The position numbers and the translations under genes are program-made. Shown here piece by piece: positions 24,760 through 33,457 of a stretch of 64,000 bases of DNA. Positions within the stretch are counted from its first letter, which is position 1. Each line of letters opens with the position of its first letter. The DNA comes from Candidatus Microgenomates bacterium (GTDB lineage: Bacteria > Patescibacteriota > Microgenomatia > UBA12405 > UBA6130): NCBI GenBank assembly GCA_015485895.1, contig WFSR01000012.1, positions 14,291 to 78,290 of the forward strand. Reading direction: 5' to 3'. The notes beneath the pieces are model-generated. The model did no database searches. It saw only the letters and a list, made by a program, of their open reading frames with translations, and had not been told where the DNA came from.

Positions 24760-25124
24760 AACAACGGGACATTATCTTATTTCTTCTGGCCATTTTAATC
24801 ATTTTATTTTTAGCAAGTTTACAACTTTCTTCTCGACAAATTACCAAAAATATTCTTCCTAAACGCCAGCAAGTAGCTGACAATATTGACGCCTTTTTTA
24901 TTAGTAATGGGATCAATTTCCGGGGACCATTTTTTATCGAGCCTCACGGGATTCGCTACATTCTTACTGAAGGAATAAACGTTCTTTTTGATGTTAAAAA
25001 GGATATCGTTGCCCAGGAACAAGCTTTACAAGTTATTCTCAAAAAGGTTAAAATGACAAGAAGGAGGGTGAGGTTAATTGACTTAATGCCAGATAAACCG
25101 CATGTTGTATTCAAAAATTATTAG
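24747..25124 (+). CDS. Small bitopic protein, minimal FtsQ-like
   Basis: A 125-residue protein with one N-terminal transmembrane helix (about 10-27) and an extracytoplasmic domain of about 95 residues. The end, RRVRLIDLMPDKPHVVFKNY, resembles the last beta strand of FtsQ/DivIB (a yIDLR-like motif), and the gene occupies the ftsQ position between murG and ftsA. It is far too short for a complete POTRA plus beta domain, so if it is FtsQ it is reduced. The assignment is mainly positional. It overlaps murG by 13 nt and ftsA by 23 nt. Confidence 0.55.
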   Translation: MGTLKQRDIILFLLAILIILFLASLQLSSRQITKNILPKRQQVADNIDAFFISNGINFRGPFFIEPHGIRYILTEGINVLFDVKKDIVAQEQALQVILKKVKMTRRRVRLIDLMPDKPHVVFKNY

Positions 25125-26361
25125 CGTTATTGATATCGGAACTACGAAAATTACTACTTTGGTGGCTCAGCATTTAGCCGAAGAGAATAAGCTAAATGTT
25201 ATTGGCATCGCCTCTGCTCCGGCTGAGGGATTTAGGCGCGGGCAGATTATTAACATAGAGGAAGCCACCAATAGTTTAGCAAGTAGTGTAGAAGCAGCCG
25301 AACGAATGTCCAGCAATCCTATTAAGAAAGCATATATTGGTATTGTTGCTCCCTATTTGGAATCATTAAAGTCTACGGGTGTGGTTGCTGTTACAGAGCC
25401 AGAAAAGGAAATTACTTCTCTGGATGTTGAAAAAGTTTTAGAAGCGGCCCGAGCTATTTCCCTCCCCAAAAATAGCACTGTTTTGCATGTAATTCCACGA
25501 CAGTTTATCGTCGATGGTCAAGAAGGCATAGTTGATCCTCTAAGAATGACAGGAATTCGCCTAGAGGTCTCAGCAACCATTCTAACTGCCTCTATGGCTG
25601 CTCTTAATAATCTTCGTAAAGCTCTTTTGGAAGCTGGGATAACACCTTTGGAATTGGTCTATAGCGGTTTTGCGAGTGCTGAGACTGTCCTCTCCCCAAC
25701 CGAGAGAGAATTGGGGTCTGTCCTTGTAGATATTGGAGGGACGGTAACCAGTATCACCGTCTTTGTAGAGGGATCACCAGTCTTTGTAAAGGTTTTACCG
25801 GTGGGGTCTGTAAATGTTACCAATGATTTAGCTATAGGCCTCCGTCTTCCCCTGGAGGAGGCTGAGAAATTAAAAATTTTTTTAAGTAAAGGGAAGAAGA
25901 ATAAAAGGCTAAAGGAACGGTATTCTCCAGCGGCAATTGGCATCAATAGCCGTCGGGATATTGACCTTGATGTTGCCTTAAATGGCATTGTTCAGCCAAG
26001 GTTAGAGGAAATTTGTCAATTAACAAGAGATGAATTGCAAAAAGTAAAATTGTTGGGAGCTACCCCAGCTGGTGTGGTGGTCACCGGTGGCGGCGGACTC
26101 TTACCTAATTTAACTGTTATTGCCCAGCGCATCATCGGTTTGCCTGTGCATATCGGTCGCCCGCATCAGTTGGGTGGCATTGCCGAAGAGATTACTACTC
26201 CATCTTATAGTAGTGCTTTAGGATTATTAGAATATGCAGCTAAAAATAATGAGGAGGCAAGTAAGTCTATTTTTATGCCTTCCTTTTCTTTCTTCCGCAA
26301 TAATAATTTTAGAGGAGCGGCTGAGCGAATGTTAAATATTTTACGCCCCCTCTTACCATAA
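25102..26361 (+). CDS. ftsA: Cell division protein FtsA
   Basis: Actin-like ATPase tethering FtsZ to the membrane, 419 residues. Visible: IISVIDIGTTKITTLVA (phosphate 1), the 1C SHS2 domain (residues about 80-165), ELGSVLVDIGGTVTSITVF (phosphate 2), and VVVTGGGGLLPNL (adenosine). The C-terminus NFRGAAERMLNILRPLLP is a good amphipathic membrane-targeting helix. ATG 25102 lies inside the end of the ftsQ-like gene (23-nt overlap), and the stop overlaps ftsZ by 1 nt, so ftsA and ftsZ are translated together. Confidence 0.95.
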   Translation: MLYSKIISVIDIGTTKITTLVAQHLAEENKLNVIGIASAPAEGFRRGQIINIEEATNSLASSVEAAERMSSNPIKKAYIGIVAPYLESLKSTGVVAVTEPEKEITSLDVEKVLEAARAISLPKNSTVLHVIPRQFIVDGQEGIVDPLRMTGIRLEVSATILTASMAALNNLRKALLEAGITPLELVYSGFASAETVLSPTERELGSVLVDIGGTVTSITVFVEGSPVFVKVLPVGSVNVTNDLAIGLRLPLEEAEKLKIFLSKGKKNKRLKERYSPAAIGINSRRDIDLDVALNGIVQPRLEEICQLTRDELQKVKLLGATPAGVVVTGGGGLLPNLTVIAQRIIGLPVHIGRPHQLGGIAEEITTPSYSSALGLLEYAAKNNEEASKSIFMPSFSFFRNNNFRGAAERMLNILRPLLP

Positions 26362-27515
26362 TGGCGCTTTTGGAACCTTTGCCAGCCCAAGTCGCTAAAA
26401 TTAAAGTCATCGGTGTTGGTGGAGCAGGGATGAATGCTGTAAACCATATGCTGGAACAACAACCTCCAGAAGGAGTAGAATTTGTGGCTGTAAATACCGA
26501 TGCTCAAGTACTCTCCGCTTCATTGGCGCAGATAAAAGTGCAAATAGGTGATAAGTTGACACGTGGTTTAGGTGCAGGCGGAGATCCTCAGGTTGGGGCT
26601 AAAGCAGCTGAAGAATCAAAAGAAAAAATAAAACAGCTATTAGAAGGCTCGGATATGGTTTTTATTACTGCTGGAGCTGGTGGCGGGACAGGAACCGGTG
26701 CCGCTCCGGTAATTGCCCGATTGGCAAAACAGGAGCTGAAAATTCTTACGGTGGGGGTGGTTACGAAACCTTTCCATTTTGAAGGAACAAGGCGCATGGT
26801 GATTGCCGAGGAGGGGATTAAACACCTAAAGGAAACAACTGACGCTCTGATTACCATTCCTAACCAACATCTTCTAGATATTAAAAATAGCATCACTTTT
26901 CTCAATGCATTCAAAATGGCAGACGCTGTCCTTGCCCGGGCGGTGGAAGGTATTGCTGAGATTATCACTGTTCCGGGACTTATTAATGTTGACTTTGCTG
27001 ACATTAAAACTATTATGCGTGATGCAGGCAGTGCTCTTTTAGGTGTTGGGTTAGGGGAAGGCGAACAGAGAGGTGAAAAAGCATTCCAGGAAGCGTTAAG
27101 ATCGCCTCTCTTAGGCAATTCTATTCGTGGAGCTCGAGGGGTTTTATTTAATGTAGTCGGCGGAGAGGACTTAAAGATGGAGGAAATTCATTGGTTGGCA
27201 GAACAGTTATCGCAGCAAGTAGGGGGGGATGCGAATATTATTTTTGGGGCACGAATAGATGATAAATTTAAAGGTAAACTTCGCTTAACCTTGATAGCAA
27301 CTGGTTTTGAAGAGCAAGCGGCTCTACAACACTTGATTTCTCGCAAGGGAGATAAAAAAGCGACATCGTTGAAAAACCCGGAGCATGAAAAACAGAAAAA
27401 AGAAAAAAAGATAGAAATGGACAAGATGCTAAAAAAAATTGCTACGGAAAATGCGGATTTAGGTGTTCATTTAGATGATCCTTTCGATATTCCTGCTTTC
27501 TTACGGCGTGCCTAA
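26361..27515 (+). CDS. ftsZ: Cell division protein FtsZ
   Basis: Tubulin-like GTPase forming the Z ring, 384 residues. Motifs: IGVGGAGMNAVNHM, VNTDAQVL, the tubulin signature AGAGGGTGTGAAPVIA, LDIKNSITFLNAFKMAD, and the T7 loop NVDFADIKTIM. A charged linker of about 45 residues (KNPEHEKQKKEKKIEMDKML) leads to the C-terminal peptide DPFDIPAFLRRA, which binds FtsA. Everything needed for polymerisation and membrane tethering is present. 1-nt overlap with ftsA; rodA starts 3 nt downstream. Confidence 0.97.
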   Translation: MALLEPLPAQVAKIKVIGVGGAGMNAVNHMLEQQPPEGVEFVAVNTDAQVLSASLAQIKVQIGDKLTRGLGAGGDPQVGAKAAEESKEKIKQLLEGSDMVFITAGAGGGTGTGAAPVIARLAKQELKILTVGVVTKPFHFEGTRRMVIAEEGIKHLKETTDALITIPNQHLLDIKNSITFLNAFKMADAVLARAVEGIAEIITVPGLINVDFADIKTIMRDAGSALLGVGLGEGEQRGEKAFQEALRSPLLGNSIRGARGVLFNVVGGEDLKMEEIHWLAEQLSQQVGGDANIIFGARIDDKFKGKLRLTLIATGFEEQAALQHLISRKGDKKATSLKNPEHEKQKKEKKIEMDKMLKKIATENADLGVHLDDPFDIPAFLRRA

Positions 27516-27518
27516 GTA

Positions 27519-28559
27519 ATGAATAATTTTTTTTCTTCGCTTTCTTCAGGCAAAGTTTTGGTATTTTTCTTAATTTTCATTATGGCTGGTCTGAATTTGT
27601 TTACTCTCTGGACACTTAAAGCTAATGCTAGCACCCAACTACTTTTTTGGATACTTGGACTGACGGTTTTTTTCTTTCTTATTTTCTGGCGGCCATCATT
27701 ATCGTCTTGGCGGAAATTTGACTGGCTTATTTACTTGAGTATAGTAATATCATTGCTCTTGCCCCTTTTTTGGGGGCAAACCATTAGAGGAGCTCGCCGT
27801 TGGCTTCATCTGGGTATTTTCTCAATTCAGGTATCGGAAATAGTAAAACCATTTTTTATTCTTTCTTTTGTTTCCTTGATAGAAAGGGGCAAAAAATGGA
27901 CGGTCGGTTTTCTGGTGCTATTACCACTCCCGGTAATTTTTTTGCTTTTGAAGGAACCAGATTTTGGAAGTGCCATCCTTTATCTTAGTTTAGTTTTTTT
28001 CTTAGCTCTTTTGTATTATTGGCGGCAGAGAAAATTCTGGGTAGCGCTTGGCGGTGGCGTTTTACTCTTTTTTCTCTTGTTACCTTATTTACTTTCTCCT
28101 TATCAAAAACAGCGTTGGAATACTTTTCTTCATCCCGGTAGTGATCCTTTAGGAGCTGGCTATAATACTCTCCAGGCAAAAGTCAATATAGGGTCGGGCC
28201 GCATTTTGGGCCATGGCCTCTGGCATTTAAAACAGGAATTACAGTTTCTCCCTGAGGCTCATACAGATTTTATCTTTGCTAGTTGGGCTCACGCTACCGG
28301 TTTTGCTGGGGTGATTTTTATCTTATCTCTCTATACCATCCTCTTTTGGACCTTGGGGCAAAAAGTTTTAGCTACCAAAACTGAATGGGTGTTCATTTTT
28401 CGCTTTCTATTATTGGCACAGCTTTGGTTGCAAACGCTGGTTAATTTAGGGATGAACTTAGGAATTTTGCCAGTTACCGGATTGCCATTGCCATTTTTTT
28501 CTTATGGAGGATCTTCGTTACTCGCCAGTATTCTAGCGCTTGCCTTTATTTTGCTTTAG
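27519..28559 (+). CDS. rodA: SEDS peptidoglycan glycosyltransferase, RodA-like
   Basis: Second SEDS-family protein, 346 residues with about ten helices. RodA-type features: IRGARRWLHLGIFSIQVSEI, LKEPDFGSA, the loop QAKVNIGSGRILGHGL then FLPEAHTDFIFASWAHATGF, and MNLGILPVTGLPLPFFSYGG. The FLPExHTDFIF and ILPVTGLPLPF forms are typical of RodA, which drives cell elongation. A RodA in this position after ftsZ is not the standard arrangement. No mreB or class B PBP partner lies next to it. Its end overlaps the predicted leader of rplU but not the rplU coding start. Confidence 0.9.
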   Translation: MNNFFSSLSSGKVLVFFLIFIMAGLNLFTLWTLKANASTQLLFWILGLTVFFFLIFWRPSLSSWRKFDWLIYLSIVISLLLPLFWGQTIRGARRWLHLGIFSIQVSEIVKPFFILSFVSLIERGKKWTVGFLVLLPLPVIFLLLKEPDFGSAILYLSLVFFLALLYYWRQRKFWVALGGGVLLFFLLLPYLLSPYQKQRWNTFLHPGSDPLGAGYNTLQAKVNIGSGRILGHGLWHLKQELQFLPEAHTDFIFASWAHATGFAGVIFILSLYTILFWTLGQKVLATKTEWVFIFRFLLLAQLWLQTLVNLGMNLGILPVTGLPLPFFSYGGSSLLASILALAFILL

Positions 28560-28569
28560 CTGGTATAAT
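28540..28569 (+). promoter_or_regulatory. Predicted rplU promoter, leaderless type
   Basis: TTGCCT (28540-28545), an 18-nt spacer and TATAAT (28564-28569), ending 6 nt before ATG 28576. The -35 lies inside the rodA coding end. Confidence 0.6.
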
Positions 28570-28575
28570 TACAAA

Positions 28576-28890
28576 ATGTTAACGGCAATAATTGCCTTAC
28601 AAGGCCACCAGTATTTAGTTCGTCCTGGTGAAGAGCTGACAGTAGATTTCCTTAACAAGAAACCTACAGGTGAGGTTCTGGCTCTTTTTGATGACGATAA
28701 GCTTGTCGCTTTGGGTAGTGACGCTAAAAAGTATCAGGTAGAATTTAAGTTGCTTGCTCCCCAGAAAAAAGGTAAAAAAATTACGGTTAGAACTTATAAA
28801 GCAAAAGCACGCTATCGTCGTCACAAAGGTTTTCGCCCCTTGCAAACGGTAGCAAGAGTCATTAAAATTGCTAAAGATGGCCAAAAGTAA
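28576..28890 (+). CDS. rplU: 50S ribosomal protein L21
   Basis: Ribosomal protein L21, 104 residues. The family pattern is clear: AIIALQGHQYLVRPGEELTV, then a variable middle, and the basic KITVRTYKAKARYRRHKGFR followed by QTVARVIKI, which binds 23S rRNA. The start at 28576 is chosen because it is the usual family start and lies 6 nt after a consensus TATAAT; a start at 28540 would lie within rodA and upstream of the promoter. It overlaps rpmA by 14 nt, the standard L21-L27 pairing. Confidence 0.95.
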   Translation: MLTAIIALQGHQYLVRPGEELTVDFLNKKPTGEVLALFDDDKLVALGSDAKKYQVEFKLLAPQKKGKKITVRTYKAKARYRRHKGFRPLQTVARVIKIAKDGQK

Positions 28891-29122
28891 AGCTGCAGGA
28901 AAAACAGGCCAAGGTAGCCCTCGCCCGGGAAAGAGGCGAGGAGTAAAACGTTATGGTGGCCAGTTAGTAAGCCCTGGTGATATCATTGTTCGTCAAGTGG
29001 GCACGCGATTCCGGGCTGGTATAGGCACAAGATTAGGACGTGATTTTACTATTACGGCTCTCCGGGCCGGGCGAGTCCATTTCCGCCAGCAAAAAGGTAA
29101 AAAAATAGTAGTCGTTCTATGA
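28877..29122 (+). CDS. rpmA: 50S ribosomal protein L27
   Basis: Ribosomal protein L27, 81 residues, whose N-terminus reaches the peptidyl-transferase centre. From the ATG at 28877: MAKSKAAGKTGQGSPRPGKR, then GVKRYGGQLVSPGDIIVRQ and GTRFRAGIGTRLGRDFTI. No cleavable N-terminal extension of the Firmicutes type is present. An upstream TTG in the same frame is less likely. Overlaps rplU by 14 nt and parB by 4 nt, so the three form one operon from the rplU promoter. Confidence 0.95.
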   Translation: MAKSKAAGKTGQGSPRPGKRRGVKRYGGQLVSPGDIIVRQVGTRFRAGIGTRLGRDFTITALRAGRVHFRQQKGKKIVVVL

Positions 29123-29955
29123 GGATGGCAAAGCAGGGGGCAAAAATTCAACAATTGCCAATTGATGTCCTCCAACCTAATCCCCTTCATCCCCGTGACA
29201 ACATTGATGAAGGATCGTTGCAAGAGCTGAAAGAGTCAATTGCTCTTCAGGGAATTTTAGAGCCTATTTTGGTAGCCAGCACACCAGCGGGATACCAAAT
29301 CATTGCCGGTGAGCGTCGCTGGCGAGCAGCAAAGTTAGTCGGTCTAACAACTATTCCAGCAGTTGTGCGAGAAGTTTCTCCCCAGCAAATGTTGGAAATG
29401 GCCCTGGTAGAAGATATTCAACAACAAAGGTTAAATCCTCTCGACCGAGCTAAAGCATTTAAGCGTCTTCATGATGAATTTGATCTGTCAATAAAAGCAA
29501 TTGCCCAAAAAATAGGGAAAAGCTCTGCTTATGTTATTAACAGTATTCGTCTTTTACGTTTGCCAGATGCTTTAAAAGATGGCCTTTTAAGCGGTTTGAT
29601 AAGCGAGGGACATGCTCGGGCACTGATGGGATTAGGGAATACAAAAATAATAATTGAGGTTTACAAGCAAGTTTTACGAGAGCACGCTTCGGTTAGGAGA
29701 ACGGAAGAATTGGCACGAATAACAAAAAGGGGAGAAAACGAGGCGCAGAGGGATGTAATAAGTTATTCTCATATAGAAAGTTTGCATAATTATTTAGAAA
29801 AGAAACTTAACATTCCCGGGATGATGATTAAAATTGATCAGACGAGAAGTATGCTAAAAATTAGTCTTCGGGCTCGAGGCTATGGCAATAAAGAAAAATT
29901 ATTCTTCCGCTTTAGCGATTTAGTTGGCTGGTCAAAGCGTACGAAGGGCGTTTAA
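29119..29955 (+). CDS. parB: ParB/Spo0J-family chromosome partitioning protein
   Basis: DNA-binding CTPase of the ParB family, 278 residues. N-terminal CTPase/ParB domain: GILEPILVASTPAGYQIIAG then ERRWRAAKLVGLTTIPAVV, and EDIQQQRLNPLDRAKAF (counterpart of ENIQR-LNP). The HTH KIGKSSAYVINSIRLLRLP recognises parS. The C-terminal dimerisation region is present but diverged. No ParA gene is in the window and no parS-like 16-bp palindrome was noticed, so the partner system must be elsewhere. ATGA overlap with rpmA; its 3' end overlaps lepB tail-to-tail by 44 nt. Confidence 0.9.
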   Translation: MRMAKQGAKIQQLPIDVLQPNPLHPRDNIDEGSLQELKESIALQGILEPILVASTPAGYQIIAGERRWRAAKLVGLTTIPAVVREVSPQQMLEMALVEDIQQQRLNPLDRAKAFKRLHDEFDLSIKAIAQKIGKSSAYVINSIRLLRLPDALKDGLLSGLISEGHARALMGLGNTKIIIEVYKQVLREHASVRRTEELARITKRGENEAQRDVISYSHIESLHNYLEKKLNIPGMMIKIDQTRSMLKISLRARGYGNKEKLFFRFSDLVGWSKRTKGV

Positions 29956-30502
29956 TTACTTGAACACGGTTAAGTGGCCAGTAGCGGAAAATTGCCCGAC
30001 CGACAATACGAGTGACGGCGATGGGTCCGAAAGCACGGGAATCACGAGAGTGGGGACGATTATCGCCGAAGACCATATAATGGCCAGGAGGAATAGTAAA
30101 AGGCACATCATCTCTTAGGAATTCCTCCCCGGTAGTATTTATGTCTGATGCTAGATAAGATTCTTTAAACAAGTGCCGGTTAATGTAAACATGGCCCTGA
30201 TGTAGCTCAATTGTCTCACCAGGCAAACCAATAACGCGTTTAATATATTCACATTGATCGATGGCACATGGTTCGCTGGGGGGTGCTTTAAAAATTATCA
30301 CATCACCTCGCTGCGGAGGATGAAAACGATAAGAGATTTTCTCCGTCAGGAGGAGGTCGCTGTTATGGAAGGTGGGCATCATTGAATGGCCTTTAACTTT
30401 GTTTGGTTGGGCGATAAAGAAATAGGTGAGAGCGAAAATGGAAAAGGCAAATACCAAAGCCTGAAGAGAGTCAAGAAAAAAATACCAGAGTTTTTTAAAC
30501 AT
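29912..30502 (-). CDS. lepB: Signal peptidase I
   Basis: Membrane serine protease that removes signal peptides, 196 residues. One N-terminal transmembrane helix (about 10-30), box B KGHSMMPTF with catalytic S40, box D YIKRVIGLPGE with general base K88, and box E GDNRPHSRDSRAFG. Length is that of a single-TM Gram-positive-type SipS. It would process the secreted proteins encoded here (transglutaminase, lysozyme-like, DUF5667). The last 44 nt overlap the parB end antisense. A TAAACT-like -10 lies about 8 nt before its ATG. Confidence 0.94.
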   Translation of the reverse strand: MFKKLWYFFLDSLQALVFAFSIFALTYFFIAQPNKVKGHSMMPTFHNSDLLLTEKISYRFHPPQRGDVIIFKAPPSEPCAIDQCEYIKRVIGLPGETIELHQGHVYINRHLFKESYLASDINTTGEEFLRDDVPFTIPPGHYMVFGDNRPHSRDSRAFGPIAVTRIVGRAIFRYWPLNRVQVIKRPSYALTSQLNR

Positions 30503-30608
30503 TATGGTTTAGTTTAATCTTGTCTTTTTCGACAGTCAAGAGGTAAAAGTTTGGGATGCGGAAACAGACTTGAAAGTCAGGCAGTGAACTAGATAATTGT
30601 CTGGGGGT

Positions 30609-30614
30609 TATAAT
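30609..30614 (+). promoter_or_regulatory. -10 box of the glycan/murB operon, leaderless type
   Basis: TATAAT at 30609-30614 ends 6 nt before ATG 30621. No good -35 box is seen at the right distance. Confidence 0.55.
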
Positions 30615-30620
30615 TAGTTT

Positions 30621-31736
30621 ATGAAAGTGGCAATAGTCCGAGGGGCTTTCTCAGGCCCTTGGGAATTGCAAAACTATTATACCCTAAAGGAGAAAGATGT
30701 TTTTCTAAAGGTTTTTACTAGCCAGTGGCCTTTAGACTCCCATTTTGAGCTACCGCAACAACATCTCTGGTCGCCGGTAGATTTGCCCTCCTTCCCCTAT
30801 AAAATGCCAATTTTAAACCGTCTTATAGGAGATGCTCATTATCTTTGGGGATTAGAAAAGCAGTTATATAATTTTGACATTGCCCATACTGCTGAGACTT
30901 ACTATTACTATACCCAACAATGTTTAAAGGCTAAAAAGCGGGGTTGGGTAAAGAAGGTTATAAGCACTGTTTGGGAGACTATTCCTTTCAATAATGAACA
31001 GATATGGCGGCGGAGGGCGTTTAAATATCGTGCCTCTCAGGAAATTGATCTTTTTTTAGCACCAACCCAACGGGCAGCTCGGGCTTTGAAAAAAGAAGGA
31101 GTTGCCACCCACAAAATTAAAGTTTTACCAATGGGAGTAGGCCAAGTGTTTTTCACTCAAAAAATAAAACCTCAGAGGAAAATCGCTACCCATCTCCTTT
31201 TCGTAGGAAGATTGGTCAAGGAGAAAGGCATTTGGGATTTACTTCAGAGTTTCAAGCGTTTACAAAAAGATGGGTTAAAATTAAAGCTGTTACTAGTTGG
31301 CCAAGGGCCAGAAAGGAAAAGAATCACTGCCTGGATTAAGGCTAACGGGTTTTCTCGGTTTGTTAAAATTAAGAAAGTGGAATATCGACGAATGCCAAAA
31401 GTGTACCGTTGGGCTGACATTTTTATTTTACCCTCAATTCATACACAATATTGGGAAGAACAATATGGTATGGCAGCGGTGGAAGCTTTAGCTAGTGGAC
31501 TGCCAGTAGTGGTTAGTGATTCAGGGGCCTTGCCAGAAGTAGTTGGTCCGGCTGGTATAGTAGTACCAGAGAGTAATCCTAGCATTCTTGCCAAAACCCT
31601 TTATCAATTGGCAACTGACTCTCAGCGACGCAATGATTTGGGCGTTTTAGCTTACCAGTGGGCTAGAAAAAGATACTTTGCCCCTACAGTGGCTGCAAAA
31701 ATTTTAGATATTTATACCACGCTTTTACGTGAGTAA
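30621..31736 (+). CDS. GT4-family glycosyltransferase
   Basis: A 371-residue GT-B enzyme. The N-terminal part starts MKVAIVRGAFSGPWELQNYY, an acceptor-domain start with a modest glycine loop; the C-terminal domain has HLLFVGRLVKEKGIWDLLQ, LLVGQGPERKRI and the E-x7-E-type donor motif EEQYGMAAVEALASGLPVVV. Donor and acceptor are not predictable. It is the first gene of a four-gene surface-glycan operon (GT4, murB, GT2, O-antigen-ligase-like) and begins 6 nt after a TATAAT box. Overlaps murB by 8 nt. Confidence 0.85.
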   Translation: MKVAIVRGAFSGPWELQNYYTLKEKDVFLKVFTSQWPLDSHFELPQQHLWSPVDLPSFPYKMPILNRLIGDAHYLWGLEKQLYNFDIAHTAETYYYYTQQCLKAKKRGWVKKVISTVWETIPFNNEQIWRRRAFKYRASQEIDLFLAPTQRAARALKKEGVATHKIKVLPMGVGQVFFTQKIKPQRKIATHLLFVGRLVKEKGIWDLLQSFKRLQKDGLKLKLLLVGQGPERKRITAWIKANGFSRFVKIKKVEYRRMPKVYRWADIFILPSIHTQYWEEQYGMAAVEALASGLPVVVSDSGALPEVVGPAGIVVPESNPSILAKTLYQLATDSQRRNDLGVLAYQWARKRYFAPTVAAKILDIYTTLLRE

Positions 31737-32715
31737 GCTAGCAATTCAACGGAATATGCCGTTAGCTCCTTATACTACCCTTAAAATTGGGGGGCCAGCT
31801 GATTACTTGCTGGATGCCTACTCATTTTCAGAATTACAACATGCTTTAGCGTGGGCTTTAAAAAAGAATTTACCCTGGTATATTTTGGGTGGGGGGAGTA
31901 ATGTGCTAATTAGCGATCGAGGGATAAGAGGTCTAGTTATTATCAATTGCATCAAGGGATGGCAGGTCATTTCATCCACATCGGCTCAAAAACCTGATAT
32001 GGGCATTGCTAGTCGTTGGCACAATACTTTTACTCTAAAACCTCCACAACGCGGTAAAGGAATTATAATTGAAGTGGCAACAGGCACTGATTTAAAAACC
32101 TTCCTTTTTCAGTTAGCGGAAAATCAGATCACCGGTTTAGAATGGTTTGCTGGTATCCCGGGAACTATTGGAGGGGCAATAAAAAACAACATTCACGGTG
32201 GCCCTGATTTTTTTAGCCAATACCTACTAGGGGTGCAAATATGGCAGCGAAATAGAATAGAAAATTATTCCTTGCGTCGGGAAGATTTTGATTATGATAG
32301 TTCTCCTTTTGACTCGCAAACTGTGCTTTTAAAGGCAAAGTTATTGCTTTTCCAAGCTGAAGATAAGCGCGGCAAATTGTTTTTGCAGGAGTGGGGAAAA
32401 GCAAAATTACAAAACCAACCTCAAAATTCTGCCGGGTGTATTTTTCAAAATTTATCAGCTAAAGAACAAAAATGGCTCCATTTACCCAGCTCGAGTTGGG
32501 GCTATATTATTGATAAAGTTTTACATTTAAAGGGCCAACAAATTGGTGGTGCTCAAATTTCTCATCGGCATGCGGCTTTTATTGTTAATGCCAACGGCAA
32601 GGCCCGGGCCCAAGACATTTTAGCCTTGATTGCTTTAATTAAAGAAAAAAGCAGACGGGTTTTGGGAGTAGAGCCTCGTTTAGAAATTCAGCTTTTAGGC
32701 TTCAATGGAAAATAA
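31729..32715 (+). CDS. murB: UDP-N-acetylenolpyruvoylglucosamine reductase MurB
   Basis: FAD-dependent reductase making UDP-MurNAc, the step after MurA, 328 residues. Motifs: APYTTLKIGGPADYL, LGGGSNVLISDRGIRGLVI (FAD site), LEWFAGIPGTIGGAIKNN, and QNSAGCIFQN. In the last motif the proton-donating Ser of E. coli MurB (Ser229) is replaced by Cys; Cys variants are plausible as acid catalysts. Start is GTG 31729, overlapping the GT4 gene by 8 nt; ATG 31756 is an alternative. It sits apart from the main mur cluster, inside a glycan operon. Confidence 0.93.
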   Translation: MSKLAIQRNMPLAPYTTLKIGGPADYLLDAYSFSELQHALAWALKKNLPWYILGGGSNVLISDRGIRGLVIINCIKGWQVISSTSAQKPDMGIASRWHNTFTLKPPQRGKGIIIEVATGTDLKTFLFQLAENQITGLEWFAGIPGTIGGAIKNNIHGGPDFFSQYLLGVQIWQRNRIENYSLRREDFDYDSSPFDSQTVLLKAKLLLFQAEDKRGKLFLQEWGKAKLQNQPQNSAGCIFQNLSAKEQKWLHLPSSSWGYIIDKVLHLKGQQIGGAQISHRHAAFIVNANGKARAQDILALIALIKEKSRRVLGVEPRLEIQLLGFNGK

Positions 32716-33457
32716 AGTTAAGGTTACCGCTGTTGTTTTGACCAAAAATGAAGCTCTCCAAATAAGGGAGTGTTTAGATGGATTAAAGTGGGCTGATGAA
32801 ATATTGGTGATAGATGATTACTCGCAAGATACTACCGTTAAACTTGCGCGGCAGAAAGGAGCGAGAGTTTTAAAGCATCACTTAAAAAATTTTGCTGATC
32901 AACGAAATTTAGCCCTGCACCGGGCAAATTATCCTTGGGTCTTTTTTGTAGATGCTGATGAGCGCGTTACCCCCACCCTAGCTAAAGAGATTGTGCGACG
33001 TATTGAGAAAAGAGGAGGGGAGAAAGGCTATCGTTTCCATAGACAAGATATTTTTTGGGGGCATGCCCTACATTTCGGTGAAAATGCCCGCAATACTTTT
33101 ATCCGTTTAGGGCGAAAAAATGCTGGCTGTTGGCAAGGTTTTGTGCACGAGAGATGGGCAATAAAAGGGAAAGTGGGAAACGTGCAAGAGCCACTTTATC
33201 ATCGGTTGCCCTCTTTGAGAAGTTTTTTAGAGAAAATAAATTTTTATACTAGTTTACGGGCCAGAGAATTGAAACGACAAAATAAAGCTGTCAATAGCCT
33301 TAGTGTTGTGGTCTATCCATTAGCGAAATTCTGCTGTGATTATTGCTTTTGGCAAGGTTTTCGCGACGGCACACCTGGTTTGATCATAGCAATGCTAATG
33401 ACTTTCCATTCATTTTTAGTTCGAGCTAAATTATGGCACCTTTACCATCATGATTAA
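32705..33457 (+). CDS. GT2-family glycosyltransferase (WaaE/KdtX-like)
   Basis: A 250-residue GT-A enzyme: VTAVVLTKNEALQIRECLDG, the nucleotide-sugar motif VIDDYSQDTT, the metal motif FVDADERV, and WQGFVHERW. This arrangement resembles WaaE-type beta-glycosyltransferases that modify lipopolysaccharide core or capsule. The C-terminal 60 residues include a hydrophobic segment (TPGLIIAMLMTFHSFLV) that may contact the membrane. Overlaps murB by 11 nt and the following membrane protein by 8 nt, so the operon is tightly coupled. Confidence 0.85.
   Translation: MENKVKVTAVVLTKNEALQIRECLDGLKWADEILVIDDYSQDTTVKLARQKGARVLKHHLKNFADQRNLALHRANYPWVFFVDADERVTPTLAKEIVRRIEKRGGEKGYRFHRQDIFWGHALHFGENARNTFIRLGRKNAGCWQGFVHERWAIKGKVGNVQEPLYHRLPSLRSFLEKINFYTSLRARELKRQNKAVNSLSVVVYPLAKFCCDYCFWQGFRDGTPGLIIAMLMTFHSFLVRAKLWHLYHHD

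Noticed and set aside
26588..27118. Long reading frame on the minus strand inside ftsZ (176 codons)
   Set aside because: Biased low-complexity sequence (many Ser, Ala, Pro) typical of the antisense of a conserved gene.
29119..29955. A local parABS system
   Set aside because: Only ParB is present. No ParA gene or clear parS palindrome was found in the window.
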